NCBI GenBank assembly: GCA_030835005.1
Contig: JAUQWT010000076.1
Span: 1-7,056 of the forward strand
Direction of reading: 5' to 3'
Source of the DNA: Ignavibacteria bacterium
Lineage (GTDB): Bacteria > Bacteroidota > Ignavibacteria > Tepidaquicellales > OLB5
Length of the DNA: 7,056 nucleotides
In this document: positions 4,451 to 7,056 of the stretch, in pieces
How the letters are laid out: each line of letters opens with the position of its first letter
How positions within the stretch are numbered: position 1 is the first letter of the stretch
The notes under the pieces: generated by a model
Database searches by the model: none
The model's input: only the letters and a program-made list of their open reading frames with translations
Told to the model about the DNA's origin: nothing
Program-made: the position numbers and the translations under genes

Positions 4451-6247
4451 ATGAAATCAAAAGTAAGAAATTTTTGTATCATAGCTCATATTGATCACGG
4501 CAAGAGCACACTTGCAGATAGATTGCTTGAGGAAACGCATACTATTGCAAGCCGGGATATGATAAAACAAGTGCTTGATGACATGGATCTGGAGCAGGAG
4601 CGCGGTATAACAATAAAGCTTCATGCAATTCAGCTAAAGTATCAGGCAAAGGACAGTGTAGAATACACGCTTAACTTGATAGATACTCCCGGACATGTCG
4701 ATTTTTCATACGAAGTTTCCCGTTCACTTGCCGCATGCGAAGGCGCGCTGCTTGTTGTAGATGCCTCACAGGGCATTGAAGCTCAAACTGTAAGCAATCT
4801 ATACCTGGCAATTGATGCAAACCTTACAATAATACCCATAATCAATAAAGTTGACCTGCCAAGCGCAAACATTGAAGGTGTAAAAGCCCAGATAATTGAG
4901 CTGCTTGGCTGCGATGATGATGAAATCATCCTTGCCAGCGCGAAAGCAAACATAGGGACAAGCGATATACTTGAAGCAATTGTAAACCGCATTCCCGCGC
5001 CCGTGATAAATGACGAAGCACCATTAAGGGCGCTTGTATTTGATTCAACTTTTGATGCTTACCGCGGCATAATTGTTTACCTGCGTGTTGTTGACGGAAT
5101 ACTGAAAGAGAAAGACAAGGTCCGGTTCTTTGCAACTGATATTCATACAGAATCCGAAGAAGTTGGCATACTGAAAATGAGCCGGCTTAAGACAGGAGTT
5201 CTTAAATCCGGTGATGTTGGCTATATGGTTACAGGAATAAAGGAAGCAAGTGAATTGCTTGTTGGAGATACTATTACTAGCCTTACACTTCCTGCGAAAG
5301 AGGCACTAGGAGGATACAAGAAGATAAAGCCTATGGTGTTTTCCGGTATTTATCCATCAAATAGTGATGACTTTGAAGACCTGAGGGAATCATTAATTAA
5401 GCTTAAGACTAATGATGCATCCCTGATATTCGAGCCTGAATCATCTTCAGCACTTGGATTTGGTTTCAGGTGCGGCTTCCTTGGCTTGCTTCACATGGAG
5501 ATAACACAGGAGAGGCTTGATAGAGAGTATAATCAGACTATAATAACAACTGTACCGAATGTTGAATACCAGGTTTATAAGACTGACGGAACAATGATAC
5601 TTGTTGACAATCCTTCGCAAATGCCCGCAGTTGGGAATATTGATCATGTTAAAGAGCCTTATATTAAAGCCCAGATAATTACACCAACTGATTATATGGG
5701 GAATATCATGAAGCTGGCAAATGACAGGCGCGGCATATTTGTTTCTACAAATTACCTTACTCCCGTGAAAGTTGACCTGATATTTGAATTCCCGCTTTCG
5801 GAGATAATTTTTGATTTTCATGACAAGATGAAATCAATTTCAAAGGGATACGCATCTCTTGATTACGAGTTTATCGATTATAGAAAAAGCGACCTTGTAA
5901 AACTTGATATACTTTTGAATAATGAGCCGGTTGATGCGCTCTCTTCAATTGTCCACCGCTCAAAATCGTTTGAACTTGGAAGGAAATTATGCTCGAAGCT
6001 TAAGGAGCTTATCCCCAGGCAGATGTTTGAAATTGTGATACAGGGCGCAATTGGCGCGAAGATAATTTCAAGGGAAACTGTTAAGGCAATGCGGAAAAAT
6101 GTTATTGCAAAATGCTATGGCGGCGATATATCACGCAAGCGTAAGCTTCTTGAAAAACAAAAAGAAGGCAAAAAACGGATGAAACAGGTTGGCTCTGTTC
6201 AGCTTCCGCAGGAAGCATTCCTTGCCGTATTATCAATTGACGAGTAG
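4451..6247 (+). CDS. lepA: elongation factor 4 (LepA), translational GTPase
   Basis: LepA/EF4 is a ribosome-binding GTPase linked to back-translocation, stress and initiation or biogenesis of the small subunit. The 598-residue protein matches the normal length (599 in E. coli) and can be followed along its whole sequence. GTPase motifs are G1 A-H-I-D-H-G-K-S-T (12-20), G2 R-G-I-T-I (51-55), G3 D-T-P-G-H-V-D-F (78-85, with catalytic His82), G4 N-K-V-D (132-135) and G5 S-A-K (163-165). Domains II, III and V follow, with the conserved stretch around L-G-F-G-F-R-C-G-F-L-G. The LepA-specific C-terminal domain ends with C-Y-G-G-D-I-S-R-K (555-563) and a basic K-E-G-K-K-R-M-K-Q segment. ATG 4451 is chosen over the adjacent TTG 4448; an in-frame TAA at 4445-4447 excludes anything longer. 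No SD lies at a useful distance. It precedes lepB by 17 bases, the classic pairing. Confidence 0.97.
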   Translation: MKSKVRNFCIIAHIDHGKSTLADRLLEETHTIASRDMIKQVLDDMDLEQERGITIKLHAIQLKYQAKDSVEYTLNLIDTPGHVDFSYEVSRSLAACEGALLVVDASQGIEAQTVSNLYLAIDANLTIIPIINKVDLPSANIEGVKAQIIELLGCDDDEIILASAKANIGTSDILEAIVNRIPAPVINDEAPLRALVFDSTFDAYRGIIVYLRVVDGILKEKDKVRFFATDIHTESEEVGILKMSRLKTGVLKSGDVGYMVTGIKEASELLVGDTITSLTLPAKEALGGYKKIKPMVFSGIYPSNSDDFEDLRESLIKLKTNDASLIFEPESSSALGFGFRCGFLGLLHMEITQERLDREYNQTIITTVPNVEYQVYKTDGTMILVDNPSQMPAVGNIDHVKEPYIKAQIITPTDYMGNIMKLANDRRGIFVSTNYLTPVKVDLIFEFPLSEIIFDFHDKMKSISKGYASLDYEFIDYRKSDLVKLDILLNNEPVDALSSIVHRSKSFELGRKLCSKLKELIPRQMFEIVIQGAIGAKIISRETVKAMRKNVIAKCYGGDISRKRKLLEKQKEGKKRMKQVGSVQLPQEAFLAVLSIDE

Positions 6248-6264
6248 AGCAGAATAAACATTTA

Positions 6265-7056
6265 ATGACAGAGTTAAAAAAAGAAATTGGATCCTCTCCT
6301 GAAGAATCATCAAAGGATAATAATATAAAAGAGAATAAAACATCAAAGCCTCTCGTTGAATCTGCAGATTTCCAAAAAACAGATACAGCCTCCCCGCCGG
6401 TTGAAGACGCAGTAGTACACATAACTGAAAAGGAATCAAAACCCTTGAAAGTTAAGGAGTACTTTGATGCAATTTTGTTTGCTCTTGTTGTTGCGCTGAT
6501 TTTAAAAATTTTCTTTGTGGAAGCATACCGCATTCCAACGGGATCGATGGAGAATACATTGCTTGTTGGCGATTTTTTACTTGTTAATAAAATTACATAC
6601 GGAGCAACTACTCCGAGGAGCATTCCGTTTACGGAAATAAGAACTCCGTTTTTCCGCCTTCCTGCATTAAAGAACCCAAAGCGCGGTGATGTAGTTGTAT
6701 TCGATTACCCGGGCGGCGCAAATGAAGTGAAACCACGGGAAATTACCAATTATATAAAAAGGCTTGTGGCAATTCCGGGAGATACAATAAAGATAGTTGA
6801 TAAAGTGCTTTATGTTAATTCCGTTGAATCTCCAGTTCCCCCGGATGCGAAATTCAATAAAGATATTTCTCAAAGTGCCTACACTGAGATTTTTCCCAAG
6901 GGTATGCCGTGGAATGATGATAATTACGGCCCTGTAATAGTGCCAAAAACAGGTGATGTAATCAAGCTGAGCCCCGATAATATCGATCAATGGAAGGTTT
7001 TCATACAGCGCGAAGGTCACAGCGTTAGATTAACCGCTGATAACAAAGTGTTTATA
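6265..7056 (+). CDS. lepB: signal peptidase I (LepB), 3' end outside window
   Basis: LepB is the membrane serine-lysine protease that cuts signal peptides from exported proteins. The frame stays open from ATG 6265 to the window edge (264 codons). It has one membrane helix at about 67-85, then the box with catalytic Ser94 (R-I-P-T-G-S-M-E-N-T-L). G-D-V-V-V-F (141-146) follows, and then Y-I-K-R-L-V-A-I-P-G-D with catalytic Lys165, equivalent to E. coli Lys145. The last conserved box (G-D-N-R-x-x-S-x-D-S-R) should lie beyond the right edge. About 65 residues before the helix are unusually long, charged and rich in Ser, Pro, Lys and Glu, and look disordered. The gene sits 17 bases after lepA with no clear SD, so it is probably co-transcribed, as in E. 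coli. Confidence 0.95.
   Translation, partial: MTELKKEIGSSPEESSKDNNIKENKTSKPLVESADFQKTDTASPPVEDAVVHITEKESKPLKVKEYFDAILFALVVALILKIFFVEAYRIPTGSMENTLLVGDFLLVNKITYGATTPRSIPFTEIRTPFFRLPALKNPKRGDVVVFDYPGGANEVKPREITNYIKRLVAIPGDTIKIVDKVLYVNSVESPVPPDAKFNKDISQSAYTEIFPKGMPWNDDNYGPVIVPKTGDVIKLSPDNIDQWKVFIQREGHSVRLTADNKVFI

Noticed and set aside
5447..5821. 124-codon antisense frame inside lepA
   Set aside because: It is fully contained opposite a conserved LepA region and shows no family signature.
6454..6499. Good SD (AAGGAG) 7 nt before an ATG at 6467
   Set aside because: The ATG is out of frame with lepB and reaches a stop after 10 codons; the SD-like bases simply encode Lys-Glu of LepB.
6102..6623. 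173-codon antisense frame across the lepA-lepB junction
   Set aside because: It lies opposite the highly conserved lepA 3' end and lepB N-terminus, has no recognisable domain, and is best explained as a shadow of the plus-strand coding frames.
6667..7020. 117-codon antisense frame inside lepB
   Set aside because: It is opposite the catalytic region of LepB, including the Lys165 box, and is a shadow frame.

Overview
This window reads like ordinary chromosomal DNA from a free-living, respiring bacterium of the Bacteroidota/Chlorobiota (FCB) group, possibly Ignavibacteria-like. The clues are AT-rich spacers, upstream boxes of the form TTG-N20-TAnnTTTG (the Bacteroidota-type -33/-7 promoter), several starts with no Shine-Dalgarno (SD) sequence alongside a few perfect ones, two TTG starts, and a minimal Hc1-type histone-like protein of a kind common in this phylum. 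The assignment is an inference from gene content; there is no rRNA marker.

Layout. Positions 1-145 carry a leftward unit: a half promoter box, a possible 31-codon membrane peptide gene, and, overlapping its stop by ATGA, the first five codons of a gene that runs off the left edge. Diverging from it is a rightward promoter (199-229) and a sodium:solute symporter of the SSS/SLC5 family (291-2063). A 138-base spacer then holds a heptanucleotide tandem repeat whose last copy supplies the TTG start of ftsX (2202-3071). A near-leaderless promoter (3132-3162) drives sdhC and sdhD (3171-3967), the two membrane anchors of succinate dehydrogenase; sdhA and sdhB do not follow. After 51 bases comes the 65-residue Hc1-like protein (4019-4216). 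A 234-base spacer contains a 55-nt RNA hairpin followed at once by a U-rich tract. Then come lepA/EF4 (4451-6247) and, 17 bases later, lepB/signal peptidase I (6265 to the right edge, incomplete), the classical lepA-lepB pair.

How they work together. These are mostly separate housekeeping functions: solute uptake, cell-wall hydrolase control (FtsX), respiration (SdhCD), nucleoid or DNA binding (Hc1), translation (LepA) and protein secretion (LepB). I see no transposon, CRISPR array, toxin-antitoxin pair, defence island, tRNA or rRNA, and no convincing new multigene system. The points most worth a second look are the hairpin at 4264-4318, whose five non-Watson-Crick positions are all G-U pairs only in plus-strand RNA; the tightly coupled small leftward ORF; the repeat that contains the ftsX start codon; and the apparently leaderless sdhC start.
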